From: Bifidobacterium apri
GTDB taxonomy: Bacteria > Actinomycetota > Actinomycetes > Actinomycetales > Bifidobacteriaceae
DNA length: 64,000 nt
Direction: 5' to 3'
Assembly (NCBI RefSeq): GCF_009299485.1
Contig: NZ_WBSO01000004.1
Span: forward strand, 124,001 to 188,000
The notes under the pieces are model-generated. The model was not told the origin of the DNA. It did not search any database and saw nothing but the letters and a program-made list of their open reading frames with translations. Shown here in pieces: positions 55,488-63,802 of the stretch. Made by a program: the position numbers and the translations under genes. Every line of letters begins with the position of its first letter. Within the stretch, counting starts at the first letter, position 1.

Positions 55488-57101
55488 ATGGCCTGCACCA
55501 CAATTTTGGTAGGTAAGGACGCGAGCTATGACGGCTCGACCATCATCGCCCGCAACGAGGATTCCGCCAACGGCGAATTCAATCCGAAGCGTTTCATCGT
55601 CGTCCGTCCGAGCGAACAGCCTCGGCATTATCGCAGTGTGCTCAGCCACGTCGAAGTCGATCTGCCGGACAACCCGCTGCAATACACGGCAGTTCCGAAC
55701 GCCGACACCAAGGAAGGCATTTGGGGCGAAGCCGGCGTCAACGAAGCGAACGTGGCGATGAGCGCCACCGAAACGCTGACTACCAACGAGCGCGTGCTTG
55801 GCGCCGATCCGTTCGTCGAGCTTGTCCCCGCCACCGGCAAGCCCGGCGAGGATGGTTACAAGCCCGAAACCCCCGGCGGCATTGGCGAAGAGGATTTTCT
55901 CACCCTGGTACTGCCGTACATCAAGACCGCGCGCGAAGGCGTGGAGCGGCTCGGCTCGCTGCTCGAACAGTACGGCACCTATGAAATGAACGGTGTCGCG
56001 TTCTCCGACGCTCACGAAATCTGGTGGCTGGAAACGGTTGGCGGGCATCATTGGATCGCCAAGCGTGTTCCGGACGAGGCATATGTGACCATGCCGAACC
56101 AGCTGGGCATCGACGAATTCGATTTGGATGATGCGCTCGGAGAGCAGGAGAGCCATATGTGCTCCGCCGACCTTGCCGGGTTCATCGAGCATAATCATCT
56201 CGACCTCGCCGTCGAATCGGCATCCCCGTTCAATCCGCGTGACGCGTTCGGCTCCCATTCGGATTCCGACCACGTGTACAACACGCCGCGCGCATGGTAC
56301 ATGCAGCGATTCCTCAACCCGTATGACGAGGTGTGGGACGGCAAAGACGCGGATCATACGCCGGAAAGCAACGATATTCCGTGGGCGCGCCAGCCTGAAC
56401 GCAAAATCACTATTGAAGATGTGAAATACGTGCTCAGCTCCCACTATCAAGGAACCCCGTTCGACCCGTATGGGCATCTGGGTGATGAGCACACCCGGCA
56501 CATGTACCGCACCATCGGCATCAACCGTCAGAGCCAACTGTCGGTTATGCAAATTCGTCCGTATCGCCCGCAGTCCAACCGCGCGATCCAGTGGATTGCT
56601 TACGGTTCCAACCCGTTCAATACCTTGGTCCCGTTCTTCCCGAACGTGGACACCACGCCGAAGTATTTCGAAGACACGACCACGCGCGTGACCTCCGAGA
56701 ACTTCTACTGGGAGAACCGCATTATCGCAGCGCTGTGCGATGCGGCGTTCTCCGACACGGCGAACGCGGTGGAACGCTATCAGGAGAAGACCGGCGGCAT
56801 GGCCCACCGTCTGATCGCCGCGACCGACGAGCAGGTTTCTCGCCTTGGCGGTGAGAATGAAGCCAAAGCCAAGCGGCTGGAAGACGAGTTCGAGGCAGAC
56901 AATCTCGATGGCGATGTGGAGCCGCTTGAGCCCGACCAGATCATCGAGGTCGTGCGCGACCAGGAAGTGCGTGACGTGCTTGCCGCCGCGAACCAGACCA
57001 TGGCCGACCAAATCAAGAAGGAAACTGACGAACTGCTCGACACTGTGCTGTATATCACCAGCATGAAGATGAAGAACGGGTTCAACCGCTCCGACAACTG
57101 A
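55488..57101 (+). CDS. pepD: Dipeptidase, peptidase family C69
   Basis: A 537-residue Ntn-hydrolase-type dipeptidase. It starts [19 protein letters not shown]; the Cys3 is the expected nucleophile near the amino end, and [14 protein letters not shown] plus [30 protein letters not shown] (in part) match the family. RBS GAAAGGA before ATG 55488. Likely cytoplasmic, used for peptide-nitrogen supply. A 7-bp stem hairpin (57108-57114/57129-57135) follows. Confidence 0.93.
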   Translation: MACTTILVGKDASYDGSTIIARNEDSANGEFNPKRFIVVRPSEQPRHYRSVLSHVEVDLPDNPLQYTAVPNADTKEGIWGEAGVNEANVAMSATETLTTNERVLGADPFVELVPATGKPGEDGYKPETPGGIGEEDFLTLVLPYIKTAREGVERLGSLLEQYGTYEMNGVAFSDAHEIWWLETVGGHHWIAKRVPDEAYVTMPNQLGIDEFDLDDALGEQESHMCSADLAGFIEHNHLDLAVESASPFNPRDAFGSHSDSDHVYNTPRAWYMQRFLNPYDEVWDGKDADHTPESNDIPWARQPERKITIEDVKYVLSSHYQGTPFDPYGHLGDEHTRHMYRTIGINRQSQLSVMQIRPYRPQSNRAIQWIAYGSNPFNTLVPFFPNVDTTPKYFEDTTTRVTSENFYWENRIIAALCDAAFSDTANAVERYQEKTGGMAHRLIAATDEQVSRLGGENEAKAKRLEDEFEADNLDGDVEPLEPDQIIEVVRDQEVRDVLAAANQTMADQIKKETDELLDTVLYITSMKMKNGFNRSDN

Positions 57102-57107
57102 TTCCAT

Positions 57108-57201
57108 GTGGTATCCGGTTTGACCGTCATACCACCCGGTGTATCGGCCTGATTCCCCGTGTCACGATAGGCGCGTTCGCGCACTTGTGGCACGGGGAAT
57201 C
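57108..57201. terminator. Two hairpins between the dipeptidase gene and fhs
   Basis: GTGGTAT/ATACCAC (57108-57135) follows the pepD stop. GATTCCCCGTG (57151-57161) pairs perfectly with CACGGGGAATC (57191-57201) with an inner GCGCGTTCGCGC hairpin, giving a long structured element. The first is probably the pepD terminator. Confidence 0.6.
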
Positions 57202-57435
57202 CGCATACGGCGTGTCTATGCCGCCGATGCCCGTAGTGCCCGCAGGTCCTGCCGTATCCTGCTGTTTTCCTGCTGTCTGCTGGTTGTGCCGTGGCGTCTG
57301 TTTTCTGGACAATCCGGCGTTGCTGACAGGGCCATCGATTATAGTGAAGACGTGCGCAACGCGGGCTTGCGCATGGTTTCTTGCTTGTGGCTGTAGCGTG
57401 TGCGTCTACAGTGTGGACTTGCCCGACCAGACTTG

Positions 57436-57455
57436 CCGTCGGCGGCCGCCGACGG
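57436..57455. promoter_or_regulatory. Perfect 20-bp palindrome just upstream of fhs
   Basis: CCGTCGGCGG-CCGCCGACGG is a perfect 20-bp palindrome ending 30 bases before the fhs start. It may be an operator or a translation-control hairpin. TATAGT at 57340-57345 is a possible -10. No folate-gene riboswitch could be recognised by eye. Confidence 0.55.
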
Positions 57456-57485
57456 TGCAGTATCACCGACAGGTAAGGAGACCCC

Positions 57486-59009
57486 ATGACCGGTATCGAG
57501 GATTACACACGCCAGTACGGCTTGGTCCGCAAGATTGACGCGTACGGCTACCTCGACTATCTCAACACTCATCCTGAAGCGCCCCGCAAGCATGGCAAAG
57601 TCGTGCTCGTCACCGCTGACACGCCGCTCAAGGCATCCCGCGGCGAAGGCAAAACCACCACTACCATCGCGCTGATCGACGCGCTGCGTGCTCGCGGCAT
57701 CGATGCGACCGCCGTCCTGCGCCAGCCGAGCATGGGCATCACCGCAGCCGGTTCCAAGGGCGGTGCGTCCGGCGGCGGCAAGGCGTCCCTGACGCATCCG
57801 GAACTCATCGACTGGGGTCTGTGCGGCGAAATGGCCGCGATCGAGGCCGCTCAGAATCTGCTCGTCTCCTTCGCAGAGAAGGCTGTGGACGAAGGCAAGC
57901 TCGACACCGTGCTGGTGCCGCGCGTTTCCGAGGTTCCGTCCCGTTCGCTGCGCAAAATCGTCGTCGACGCCGGCAAGAACAATGTCGCCGAGCGTGTCGT
58001 ACTTACCCCGACCTGCGAGCTCATGCAGATCGTCGTGCTCTCCCGTTCCATGGACGAAATCGCCGAACGCGTCGCCGCGATGATCGCCGGTACCAAGGAC
58101 GGCAAGCCGGTCAAGTTCGGTGAGTTCACTGATTTGTGGCGTATCACCGGTATTCTCGGCGATGCGGTCAAGCCGGCGCTCACCGAAACGGTCAACGGCT
58201 CGCCGGTGTACGTGCATGGTGGTCCGTTCGCGAATGTGTCCATCGGCATTCCGACGCTCGTGTCCGTTGAACTCGCCTGCGCGCTGCATGACGTGGTTAT
58301 CGTCGAAGCCGGGTATGGCGCCGACGCGGGTGCTCAGAAGTGGCTGGACATCGCCTGCCGTGAGTATGGCGCGCAATGGCCGTCCGCCGCGGTCGTGGTC
58401 ACGCGTGCCACCACGTGGCGCGATGATCCGGCGTTGCAGTGGCGCTACCCGTTCCATGTGCAGCGTCTTGAGGGCCTGAACATCCCGACCTTCCCGCTGA
58501 TCAACCTGTGGAGCGGCGAGGACGATCAGATTGATGCGCTGCGCGCGACGGCGAAGGATCTGAAGTTCCGCGATCCGATTATCGGCAACCTGTTCCGTGA
58601 CGGCGGTGCGGCGCTCGCTCCGCAGCTTGACGCATTCGTTGATGTGCTGGGTGTCGGCGACGGCAAGACTCCGGCGAGCCCGGACAGCCACAAGGGTATG
58701 CCGTTGATTGATGATATCCACTGGGTCGCCGGCAATGCGTATGGCGTGCCTGCGGATCGTGTTGTGAAGCGTGACGGTTTCGACGAGTCACTGGCGCAGG
58801 CCGAGCAGCTTTGCGCGAATGCTGGATTCAAGCTTGATGATCTCGCATTGGTCGCGGTGAAGTCTCCTGCCACGATGACCGATAACGATGCTGCGCCGGC
58901 GGACGAGCGTACCGTGACCCTGAAGAAGGTCGAGGTGCATGCCGGTGCAGGCTTGGTGCAGGTCAACCTGACCACCTCGCTGACTACGCCGATGCCGAAG
59001 ATCGTCTGA
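57486..59009 (+). CDS. fhs: Formate-tetrahydrofolate ligase
   Basis: A 507-residue enzyme making 10-formyl-THF from formate, THF and ATP. The nucleotide loop is TPLKASRGEGKTTTTIAL (quoted in part), followed by RQPSMGITAAGSKGGASGGG and an N-terminal region typical of the family. It is about 50 residues shorter than clostridial enzymes, mostly at the C-terminus. RBS AAGGAGACCCC before ATG 57486. Provides one-carbon units to purine synthesis from formate released by pyruvate formate-lyase. Confidence 0.93.
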   Translation: MTGIEDYTRQYGLVRKIDAYGYLDYLNTHPEAPRKHGKVVLVTADTPLKASRGEGKTTTTIALIDALRARGIDATAVLRQPSMGITAAGSKGGASGGGKASLTHPELIDWGLCGEMAAIEAAQNLLVSFAEKAVDEGKLDTVLVPRVSEVPSRSLRKIVVDAGKNNVAERVVLTPTCELMQIVVLSRSMDEIAERVAAMIAGTKDGKPVKFGEFTDLWRITGILGDAVKPALTETVNGSPVYVHGGPFANVSIGIPTLVSVELACALHDVVIVEAGYGADAGAQKWLDIACREYGAQWPSAAVVVTRATTWRDDPALQWRYPFHVQRLEGLNIPTFPLINLWSGEDDQIDALRATAKDLKFRDPIIGNLFRDGGAALAPQLDAFVDVLGVGDGKTPASPDSHKGMPLIDDIHWVAGNAYGVPADRVVKRDGFDESLAQAEQLCANAGFKLDDLALVAVKSPATMTDNDAAPADERTVTLKKVEVHAGAGLVQVNLTTSLTTPMPKIV

Positions 59010-59030
59010 TCATTCGGCTGATGACATATC

Positions 59031-59064
59031 GCCCCGCGTGCCGGTTGGTGCGCGGGGCTTTCTG
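59031..59064 (+). terminator. Intrinsic terminator after fhs
   Basis: GCCCCGCG (59031-59038) pairs with CGCGGGGC (59051-59058), followed by TTTCTGTT. Confidence 0.88.
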
Positions 59065-59106
59065 TTGCGTTGTAGCATCGAGTTTCGCGGACGGTCGGGA
59101 CTCTGC

Positions 59107-59305
59107 TTCTGCCGACGCTGAGTGAGTGAAGTATGAGTGTCGGTAGAGGGTCGGCATTCTGTTTCTACCGACACTGATGGGCATGTGAGCGTCGGCAGAG
59201 GGTTAAGAATCTGTTTCTACCGACGGTGACAAGCATGTGAGCGTCGGTGGAAGCAGGTAGAAAACCTTCTGCCGACGTTGAGAGGGGTCTCAGCGTCGGC
59301 AGAAA
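59107..59305. repeat. Four-unit hairpin array with 52-bp pitch (motif CTGCCGACGCT...AGCGTCGGCAG)
   Basis: Right arms GTCGG start at 59139, 59191, 59243 and 59295, exactly 52 apart. Left arms TTCTNCCGAC start at 59107, 59163, 59215 and 59267 (56, 52, 52). Each pair forms a hairpin: unit 1 pairs CTGCCGACGCT with AGTGTCGGTAG, unit 2 CTACCGACACT with AGCGTCGGCAG, unit 4 CTGCCGACGTT with AGCGTCGGCAG. The variable positions remain Watson-Crick or G:U on one strand or the other. It lies between fhs (+) and the PilT-type gene (-). The same stem sequence is used in the terminator at 63.65 kb. Confidence 0.87.
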
Positions 59306-59349
59306 CAGGGGATGACCGGCCGTCAAGACCGGGATGGGGTCGCCTTGGG

Positions 59350-59390
59350 GCGATCCGTTCGGCCGGTGTCGTTCCGGCCGAACGGATCGC
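59350..59390. terminator. 17-bp perfect hairpin downstream of the PilT-type gene
   Basis: GCGATCCGTTCGGCCGG (59350-59366) is perfectly complementary to 59374-59390, with a 7-base loop. It lies 6 bases beyond the stop codon of the minus-strand PilT-type gene and probably terminates it, though no long U-run follows. Confidence 0.8.
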
Positions 59391-59396
59391 TTGCGG

Positions 59397-62153
59397 TCAG
59401 TAGGCGGCGCGGGCCTGGACGAGCTTCTCGAATTCCTTGCGGTCCTGGCAGCGTTTCTCGGCGATGTCGAGCTGCACGTCGCCGCGGTTGACCAGCCGCG
59501 CCAGGTCCTGGTCCAGCGTGTGCATGCCCAGGTCGCCGCCCGACTGCAACTGCGTGTGCACCTGATGCGTCTTGCCCTCGCGGATCAACGCGCTGATCGC
59601 CGGCGTCGCGTACATCACCTCGGTCGCCGGGACACGCCCGTGCCCGCTCGCCTTCGGCAGCAGCGTCTGCACGATCACCGCCCGCAACGTGGACGCGACC
59701 TGCACGCGGATCTGCTGCTGCTGGTTCTCCGGATACACGTCGATCAGACGATCCACCGTCGACCCCGCGTCCTGCGTATGCAGGGTCGCGAACACCAGGT
59801 GGCCGGTCTCCACGGCCGTCAACGCCGTGCTGATCGTCTCCAGATCACGCAACTCGCCCACCATGATGATGTCCGGGTCCTCACGCAACGCGTGCTTGAG
59901 CGCCTCCGCGAAACTCAACGTGTCCGTGCCCACCTCACGCTGGCTGACCACGCAGTTCTTATGCCGGTGCACGAACTCGATCGGGTCCTCGATCGTGATG
60001 ATATGGTCATGCCGCTCCGCGTTCGCCTTGTCCACGATCGCCGCCAGCGTGGTCGACTTGCCCGAACCCGTCGGGCCGCACACCAACACCAGGCCGCGCG
60101 GCAGGAGCGCCAGGTCCGCGATCTTCTGGTCCAGACCCAACTGCGTCACCGACTTGATCTCCAACGGGATCGTACGCAACGCCGCGCATACGCCGTTACG
60201 GTCCTGATACACGTTCACACGGAACCTGACCAGATCCCCGATCGCGAACGACACATCCAACTCGAGCTCCTGCTCGAACCGCTGCAACTCCTGATCCGTC
60301 GTCATCACCTGCACCGCAGCCAACGTCCGCTCCTTATCCCAGATGGACGTATTCGGCGCGGGAACGAGTTTGCCGTCCACGCGGAGCATCGGATAATCGC
60401 CGACCACCAGATGAAGATCGGACGCGTTGAATGCGACGAGCTGACCTATGGCATTGATGAATTCAGGATCGGCGTCGGGGTGCTCTGAATACAGGGTTTG
60501 CGCGACAAGCTGCGCTTTGGCGATGCGTTTCTTGGTGATTGCATCGCTGTTGTCTTTGGTTTCGGGGACAACGAAGGATGGCATTTGCATACTGGCTGGA
60601 GCCGGCATGGGCATGTTGGTCTGTGGCTGCGCCGGAGGCTCCATGGTCGGTACGTTGCCGTGAGCCGCCATCGGATTCCATGCGCCACGTTGGCGTGCAA
60701 GCTGCGATTCATCCATGGACGAGCGTAGGTTTTGCGCGTCGAGTACGCGTTGCGCTGCGGCTTGTGTGTCTGCTTGGGCCTGATTCATGGCGGATTGCTG
60801 GGCTGTTTGCGCGAGCTGATGCCCACTGAGCGCCGCCTGCTGCGCATTATCGGCTTGCGTCGGTTGTGCGGCTTGCGTCGCCTGACCCATCTGCGCGGCT
60901 TGCGCGGCGCGCGCCTGTGCCGCCTGCTGCTGCATTTGCCGGATTCGCTGTGCCTGCAGCATTTGGGCTTGCTGCAGTTGCTGGGATTCGGTGAGCTGCT
61001 GTTGCTGCATACCATGCTCCGATTGGGTTTGCGGCTGGACTTCCTCTTGCTGCATACGCGCTGCCTGCTGCGCTTGGAACTGCTGATATGCCTGGGCTTG
61101 CGCCTGCTTGGCCTGCTGTGCGGCCAAGGCTTGCAGTTGTGCCTGCTCTTTGGCTTGTGCTGCTGCGATCGCTTGCAAGCGCGCCTGTTTTTGTGCTTCT
61201 TCTTGTGCTTTTGCTCTGGCTTCGGCTTCAGCCTTGGCTTTGGCTTCTGCTTCGGCTTTTGCCTGTGCTTCCGCTTTTGCTTGTGCTGCTGCGGCGGCGG
61301 CTTGTTGCGCTGCTTCTGCTTTCGCTTTGGCTTGTGCTTCGACTTGGTCGATGAATGAAGATGCCGCGGCTAGAGCCTCATGGGTGTCTTGTTTCGCTTG
61401 GGCTTCCGCTTCTGCTTTGGCTTGGGCCTCCGCCCGTGCGCGTTCTGCCGCTTCTGCGGCCGCCTTGGCTTGGGCCGCTGCTCGTTCACGTGCTTCAGCT
61501 TCAGCTTTGGCTTTGGCTGCGGCTTCGGCTTGAGCCTTTGCTTCCGCTTCGGCTTTGGCTTTGGCTTCGGCGGCGGCCTTCGCCCGTGCTTCGGCTTCGG
61601 CTTTTGCTTTCGCTTCGGCTTCAGCCTTGGCTTTGGCTGCTGCTTCGGCATCTGCCTTCGCTTTGGCTTCGGCGGCTTCCTTCGCGTATCGGGCCGCAGC
61701 GTCGCTGTTTGCCCTGCTATTGGGGTCGCGATGATATGCTGCTTGCGCTACGGCATGGTCCATAGCGGCTTCCCAAGCGGACTTCTTGGGTTCTTGTTTG
61801 GTGTTGTCAGCGCTCTTGCCTTCGTTGTTCGTGGCGCTGACAGCGGTGTCTGTGGATGCGTCCGCCTGGTCGTTGTCCTTTGCCTGCTCCTGCTTGTCCT
61901 GCTTGTCCTGCTTGTCCTGCTTGTCGAGCATGCTCAGCAAATCCCGTAGGTGCGGGTCGGAAGTGTCGAAGGTGTTTTCGTCGGAATAGTGCCTGCCACG
62001 GCCGCCTGCATCTCCGAACGATGGGGCGGTGCTCGGGATGGTGATGCCCTTGAGCCCGGCTAGATACCCGTTGCTGTAGTTCCAGTCGTCGGCGGTCGCG
62101 TCGCCGTTTTGAGCCGCGTCCTCCGGTACTTCAGTAGTCCTATCGTCTTCCAT
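59397..62153 (-). CDS. pilT: PilT-type pilus retraction ATPase fused to a very long low-complexity N-terminus
   Basis: A 918-residue protein. The last 350 or so residues are a PilT/GspE-type ATPase: NASDLHLVVGDYPMLRVDG, Walker A CGPTGSGKSTT (K699), the Asp box TIEDPIEFVH, AIRED-like EALKHALREDPDIIMVGELRD and the His box GHLVFATLHTQDA. Before it lie a 145-residue acidic start (including DKQDKQDKQ repeats), about 210 residues of Ala/Lys/Glu repeats (KAKAEAEAKAKAEAE type) predicted as a long helix, and about 170 residues rich in Gln/Ala/Met. PilT proteins are normally near 350 residues. ATG 62153 is the only good start, without a strong ribosome site. No other type IV pilus genes are adjacent. 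Confidence 0.88.
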   Translation of the reverse strand: MEDDRTTEVPEDAAQNGDATADDWNYSNGYLAGLKGITIPSTAPSFGDAGGRGRHYSDENTFDTSDPHLRDLLSMLDKQDKQDKQDKQEQAKDNDQADASTDTAVSATNNEGKSADNTKQEPKKSAWEAAMDHAVAQAAYHRDPNSRANSDAAARYAKEAAEAKAKADAEAAAKAKAEAEAKAKAEAEARAKAAAEAKAKAEAEAKAQAEAAAKAKAEAEARERAAAQAKAAAEAAERARAEAQAKAEAEAQAKQDTHEALAAASSFIDQVEAQAKAKAEAAQQAAAAAAQAKAEAQAKAEAEAKAKAEAEARAKAQEEAQKQARLQAIAAAQAKEQAQLQALAAQQAKQAQAQAYQQFQAQQAARMQQEEVQPQTQSEHGMQQQQLTESQQLQQAQMLQAQRIRQMQQQAAQARAAQAAQMGQATQAAQPTQADNAQQAALSGHQLAQTAQQSAMNQAQADTQAAAQRVLDAQNLRSSMDESQLARQRGAWNPMAAHGNVPTMEPPAQPQTNMPMPAPASMQMPSFVVPETKDNSDAITKKRIAKAQLVAQTLYSEHPDADPEFINAIGQLVAFNASDLHLVVGDYPMLRVDGKLVPAPNTSIWDKERTLAAVQVMTTDQELQRFEQELELDVSFAIGDLVRFRVNVYQDRNGVCAALRTIPLEIKSVTQLGLDQKIADLALLPRGLVLVCGPTGSGKSTTLAAIVDKANAERHDHIITIEDPIEFVHRHKNCVVSQREVGTDTLSFAEALKHALREDPDIIMVGELRDLETISTALTAVETGHLVFATLHTQDAGSTVDRLIDVYPENQQQQIRVQVASTLRAVIVQTLLPKASGHGRVPATEVMYATPAISALIREGKTHQVHTQLQSGGDLGMHTLDQDLARLVNRGDVQLDIAEKRCQDRKEFEKLVQARAAY

Positions 62154-62463
62154 GATGGTTTCCCTCGTCCACAGTGATTCGAGTAATTCGATTATAAGAC
62201 ATGACCATGATGTTCGCCATGCTTTTCACCGATGGTTTCGTTACCATGTGTCGGGACTGCGTTGTCGTGAGCCTGCCGGAATTGCCGGTGGCTCAGGCTG
62301 TCGGACGTCGCCGTATTCGAGGGGCGAGTTACCGGGCGTGGAAGATTCCTCAGATGGCTCAGGCTGTCGGATCGGACGATTCCTGGGAGTATGGCCAGGC
62401 CTCTCAACGTGGGCGACTCTGGAGGCTGCCTTTCAGCATGAGCCGTCTCCCCAAAAATGGGCA
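62154..62463. other. Region between the PilT-type gene and the tautomerase gene
   Basis: No gene supported. GGCTCAGGCTGTCGGA is repeated at 62290 and 62356, 66 bases apart. Contains the presumed promoter of the PilT-type gene (ATTCGATTATAAGACATG region at about 62190). Confidence 0.5.
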
Positions 62464-62494
62464 GGGGATGCCGACGTCTCACGCCGACATCCCC
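62464..62494. terminator. Hairpin downstream of the tautomerase gene
   Basis: GGGGATGCCGACG and CGCCGACATCCCC pair over 13 positions (two G:U) around a 5-base loop, just after the stop of the minus-strand tautomerase gene. Confidence 0.65.
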
Positions 62495-62501
62495 GGAACA
62501 A

Positions 62502-62849
62502 TCAGAAGTTGCCGCCGTTCCATCCCCAATCGGTAGTGGCGGTATAGCGGATATAGGTGCGGTTCTCGGGGATTCCCAGTTCGCGATGCAGCGCATCCAT
62601 GATCTGTCGGGTCAGCTGCTCCCACGCGGAGCCGGGGACACTGGATCCAAAGACATTCACTTCGACATAGGCTGCCGGTTGATCGTCGCTGCCTGCGAAG
62701 TAGATGGGCATATTGTCCTCAAACGGGCACATCAGCCAGCCTTCGGATTTGCCGGGAACTGCGGTGATGGCCTTGCCGTATGCGGCCTTGAGCGCCTCGC
62801 GCTGCTCTTTGGTGGTGGACACGGAAACATGGGTGTGGATCACTGGCAT
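62502..62849 (-). CDS. MIF-like tautomerase
   Basis: A 115-residue protein of the macrophage-migration-inhibitory-factor/phenylpyruvate tautomerase family. Pro follows the initiator Met (MPVIHTHVSV), which after Met removal gives the catalytic N-terminal proline. The pattern CPFEDNMPIYFAGSDDQ, YVEVNVFGSS and the C-terminal WGWNGGNF match MIF rather than the 60-residue 4-oxalocrotonate tautomerases. RBS AGGAGGAAT before ATG 62849. The natural substrate is unknown. Confidence 0.88.
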   Translation of the reverse strand: MPVIHTHVSVSTTKEQREALKAAYGKAITAVPGKSEGWLMCPFEDNMPIYFAGSDDQPAAYVEVNVFGSSVPGSAWEQLTRQIMDALHRELGIPENRTYIRYTATTDWGWNGGNF

Positions 62850-63050
62850 GGGATTCCTCCTGAAGTGTGTCGGCCCGGGAATCGAGCCGAGTTGTCGGTT
62901 CCCAGTCTAGTTGCTTCAGCCGGTTCCCCGTGGTGAGCCGATTGGCGAACATCCTTGGCGGGACTTCGCACGCATGCGGATTGGTGAGGAACCGTGAGGA
63001 TTCTTGTACTTATGCGGAATCGTCATTGTGCGCGTGTTTAATGGTGAGTT

Positions 63051-63611
63051 GTGAAAAAACTCATCGAACAGCTTATGAAATTCGGCGTCGTCGGGGTTAT
63101 CGCCTTCATCATCGATGTCGGTGTGATGAACCTGCTGATGCGGTTCCTGCACATGCCGAATGTCGCGGCAAGCACGATTTCGTTCATTGTTTCACTGATT
63201 TTCAACTATCTGGCGAGCATGAAATACGTGTTCAAACACCGTGACGATATGGCTCGTTGGATGGAAATGCTGATTTTCCTGCTGTCCTCGGTCATCGGTC
63301 TGCTGATTAACGACGCGATTATCGCGGTCAGTACGCTCGGTATGGCTGCCGATGCCATCGTCACCCAGCACGCCGTGTATGTGCTGCGTACCAATGCAGG
63401 CAAGCTGGTGGCGACCGTGGTGGTCGCGGTGTGGAATTTCGTCATCCGCAAATGGCTGTTGGATGATACCCACACGAATGCGGCGAATCGTCTGCGCAAA
63501 GCCGACAACAGGCTGACCAAGGAGGAGCTGGACGCCCGCTGGGAACGCAGCTTCTCGCATCGTTTGGGATTGTGGTCTCTTGAACACACGCCGAAGGGCT
63601 GGCCGAAGTAG
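63051..63611 (+). CDS. GtrA-like membrane protein
   Basis: A 186-residue protein with four transmembrane helices: FGVVGVIAFIIDVGVMNLLM, ASTISFIVSLIFNYLASM, MLIFLLSSVIGLLINDAIIA and LVATVVVAVWNFVIRKW. The pattern FxxVGxxxxxxDxxxxxxL and FNYxxxxxxVF is the GtrA signature, proteins thought to move polyprenyl-linked sugars across the membrane. A charged cytoplasmic C-terminus follows. Start GTG 63051; the upstream GGTGAG is a weak ribosome site, and TTTAAT at 63037-63042 might give a leaderless message. Confidence 0.88.
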   Translation: MKKLIEQLMKFGVVGVIAFIIDVGVMNLLMRFLHMPNVAASTISFIVSLIFNYLASMKYVFKHRDDMARWMEMLIFLLSSVIGLLINDAIIAVSTLGMAADAIVTQHAVYVLRTNAGKLVATVVVAVWNFVIRKWLLDDTHTNAANRLRKADNRLTKEELDARWERSFSHRLGLWSLEHTPKGWPK

Positions 63612-63645
63612 GCAGAGACCGGTTGACGAAAAGCTTTGATGACTG

Positions 63646-63701
63646 AACCGTCTGCCGACGCTGAGAAGACTCCCGAAGACTTCCAGCGTCGGCAGACGGT
63701 T
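63646..63701. terminator. 18-bp perfect hairpin after the GtrA-like gene
   Basis: AACCGTCTGCCGACGCTG (63646-63663) pairs perfectly with 63684-63701, followed on the plus strand by TGTTTTG. The stem contains the TCTGCCGACGCTG unit of the array at 59.1-59.3 kb, and is shared between two convergent genes. Confidence 0.85.
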
Positions 63702-63802
63702 TGTTTTGCGGTTGCTGCGGCATGACCTCATTCCGACGCGCGCAATGACGCACGCCTATCGTCGCGTGCGGGGATGACGCCCAACGTCATGTCCGCACGC
63801 GG

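Noticed and set aside
55422..57107. 561-codon open frame opposite the C69 dipeptidase gene
   Set aside because: Antisense shadow of a well-recognised gene with no domain of its own.
57102..57485. ZTP or THF riboswitch upstream of fhs
   Set aside because: Hairpins are present but I could not match the conserved core of either riboswitch; a covariance search would decide.
59397..62153. Frameshift or fusion artefact in the PilT-type gene
   Set aside because: The frame is continuous, composition changes gradually and the N-terminal part starts with a plausible ATG and normal codon use, so it is treated as one gene.
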